From assembly GCF_011397635.1 (NCBI RefSeq), contig NC_064769.1, forward strand, positions 15,579,207 to 15,643,206: 64,000 nucleotides of DNA, in the 5' to 3' direction. The notes below the pieces were generated by a model that had not been told where the DNA came from, did not search any database, and saw nothing but the letters and a program-made list of their open reading frames with translations. The position numbers and the translations under genes were made by a program. Shown in pieces: positions 53,655 to 64,000 of the stretch. The stretch is from Epinephelus fuscoguttatus (lineage: Eukaryota > Chordata > Actinopteri > Perciformes > Serranidae). The stretch's first letter is position 1, and the number at the start of each line of letters is the position of its first letter.

Positions 53655-54115
53655 TTTAAAAAAAAGGAGAATAGAGGAAGAGGTAGCGGGAAAGAAAGAT
53701 AAAAGGAAGTAAGATGGCAAAGAGGAAGTGGCATATCAACTCAAGAGAGACTTTGCTGAATAGAAAGAGGTTCAGTTATGGATGGTAGCAGTTTTCATGC
53801 ATGAGAATTAAAAGATCTAAAAAGAAAATCCTTCATGTACATTTTCAGTTCGAGGTGTGTTTTAGTAGGTTTGACTGAAGGTTCTAGGATTTGTGAAGCA
53901 TTATAAAGGTTTCGTAATGTCTTGTGACCTGCTTTCCTTGGCTGTTACATGCAAGCCAGCATCTGATTCCAAATATCCAAATACGAATGTTTCTCTGTTC
54001 CCATAAGAACTTCAGACCCTTGCAAAAATAACTTCATAAGACCTCAAGTCCTTTATGTTGCAGAGACAGTGTATCAAATGAACCTTGTGTGCTAGCAGAG
54101 CCTCGTATTAAAAGC
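52990..54115 (-). other. plpp7: plpp7 3' UTR
   Basis: Follows the plpp7 stop on the minus strand. An AATAAA (plus-strand TTTATT at 53013-53018) suggests the transcript end near 52995. It contains an (AT)n microsatellite at 53611-53646 next to a T/A homopolymer, and a poly-A (plus strand) run near 53130-53150. Confidence 0.5.
53611..53646. repeat. (AT)n microsatellite
   Basis: Eighteen uninterrupted AT units followed by a T-run and an A-run. It lies within the inferred plpp7 3' UTR. Confidence 0.95.
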
Positions 54116-63099
<8,984 letters not shown>

Positions 63100-64000
63100 C
63101 TGTGGAAGATAATTGAAGTGGTGCGAGTTCACCACCACAGTGAAAGCCCCCTACACCAGTCCTCCCCCTCCTGTGGCCTTAATAGATATATTTAGACCCA
63201 GTGGAATGTGTGATGGCCATGCTGTTTATACACGACCCATGCACGCTGGGAGAGCGGAGCTATTGAATGGCATCTGCCTCGGCCAATCCAGTGAAACCCG
63301 ATCTACAGCATGGAGATAAAATAACAACATGAGCATCTTGTTGCGCCACAGCATGGCACAGCTACACAGCTAACAGGTGCTTCACTGCGTGTGCAAAACA
63401 GCCTTCAGTGTAGGAAAGAAATACGCAAGACACGGTGTTGTCATCTTACCAAGCGCAGGATGAATATGAAGCATCACTCTAAATCTGCCCTGCAGCCTCC
63501 ATCACACCTCTGATATCCAGGCAGCAAGCAGAGAGACAGGGATCTACAGTAGCTTATAAAGCGATGCAGGCAAAACCTCAAACAGTTAACCATGAGCCAA
63601 AGCCATAAACAAAGGGGTGCGGGAGAGGCAGCCCAGCCAGTGCAGCATTTGGTGTTTCCGTGCGGATTTGACGTAGGTTTACGCACGATCCCGATTCAGC
63701 CTCCGCATTGCGCTCTGCTGAGGAGCGGAGTTCTCCAAGGTGCTTAAACAGACAGCGGCAGCACAGAGGAGGAGCGCCCTGGCATGATGTAAGCCTCACA
63801 GAGACAGAGGGAGCATTGTCACGGTGCTACCATGCGAGTAAACAAACAGCAAATACAAACAAAAGCAACCGAGTAAATAAATGCGTACATAAATAACGCG
63901 TTTTGGTTGTTAAGTGGAGAATAGCCTAAAATAAAAGCTACGTTTCACATGACATAGCAGCTATAGGAACAAATCACACCACATATTAATAAAATAATAA

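Overview
This window is vertebrate nuclear DNA, almost certainly from a spiny-rayed (percomorph) teleost fish. The evidence is GT-AG split genes with human counterparts, a full complement of fish-type repeats (L2 and other LINE remnants, a tRNA-like SINE, hAT-like elements, many long inverted-repeat elements) and short introns. I see no operons, CRISPR arrays, phage or bacterial genes. Exon boundaries were placed by hand from splice sites. For four genes the phases were followed exon by exon and give an uninterrupted frame.

Layout from left to right. (1) 1-6.7 kb, + strand: the last two coding exons and 3' UTR of a PEAK-family pseudokinase, best matched to PRAG1; its N-terminal exons lie outside the window. 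(2) 6.7-13.6 kb: intergenic, with a 1.2 kb inverted-repeat element that carries a second inverted-repeat element inside it, a 'GACTTG'-rich element, and a 5'-truncated L2 retrotransposon with a 260-codon ORF. (3) 13.65-17.6 kb, - strand: a complete five-exon edf1 (MBF1 coactivator, 148 aa). (4) 18.3-22.2 kb, - strand: a three-exon gene for a 135-aa protein with a coiled-coil N-terminus that I do not recognise; its first intron holds a minisatellite and a 1.15 kb inverted-repeat element. (5) 23.3-47.2 kb, - strand: prrc2b in full, with 30 coding exons, 2,235 codons and a separate 5' UTR exon. (6) 47.2-53 kb: intergenic retroelement debris, including a SINE carrying a younger LINE fragment inside it, each with its own target-site duplication. 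(7) 53-63.8 kb, - strand: plpp7, two coding exons (294 aa) separated by an 8 kb intron packed with repeats, including a 1.6 kb AAGTC-type satellite-like array and an 800 bp near-perfect palindrome.

The prrc2b-plpp7 pair matches the human 9q34.13 neighbourhood (PLPP7 next to PRRC2B), and edf1 is also a 9q34 gene in human, so this is a conserved syntenic block with prag1 placed beside it in this lineage. The genes are not a functional unit: they cover a scaffold pseudokinase, a transcription coactivator, a translation/stress-granule-linked protein and a nuclear-envelope/ER membrane protein. The more unusual content is the unidentified 135-aa gene, the large palindromes, the nested transposition histories, and clusters of AACGTTA/GCTAGC words near promoters. 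No wholly new biological system is evident.
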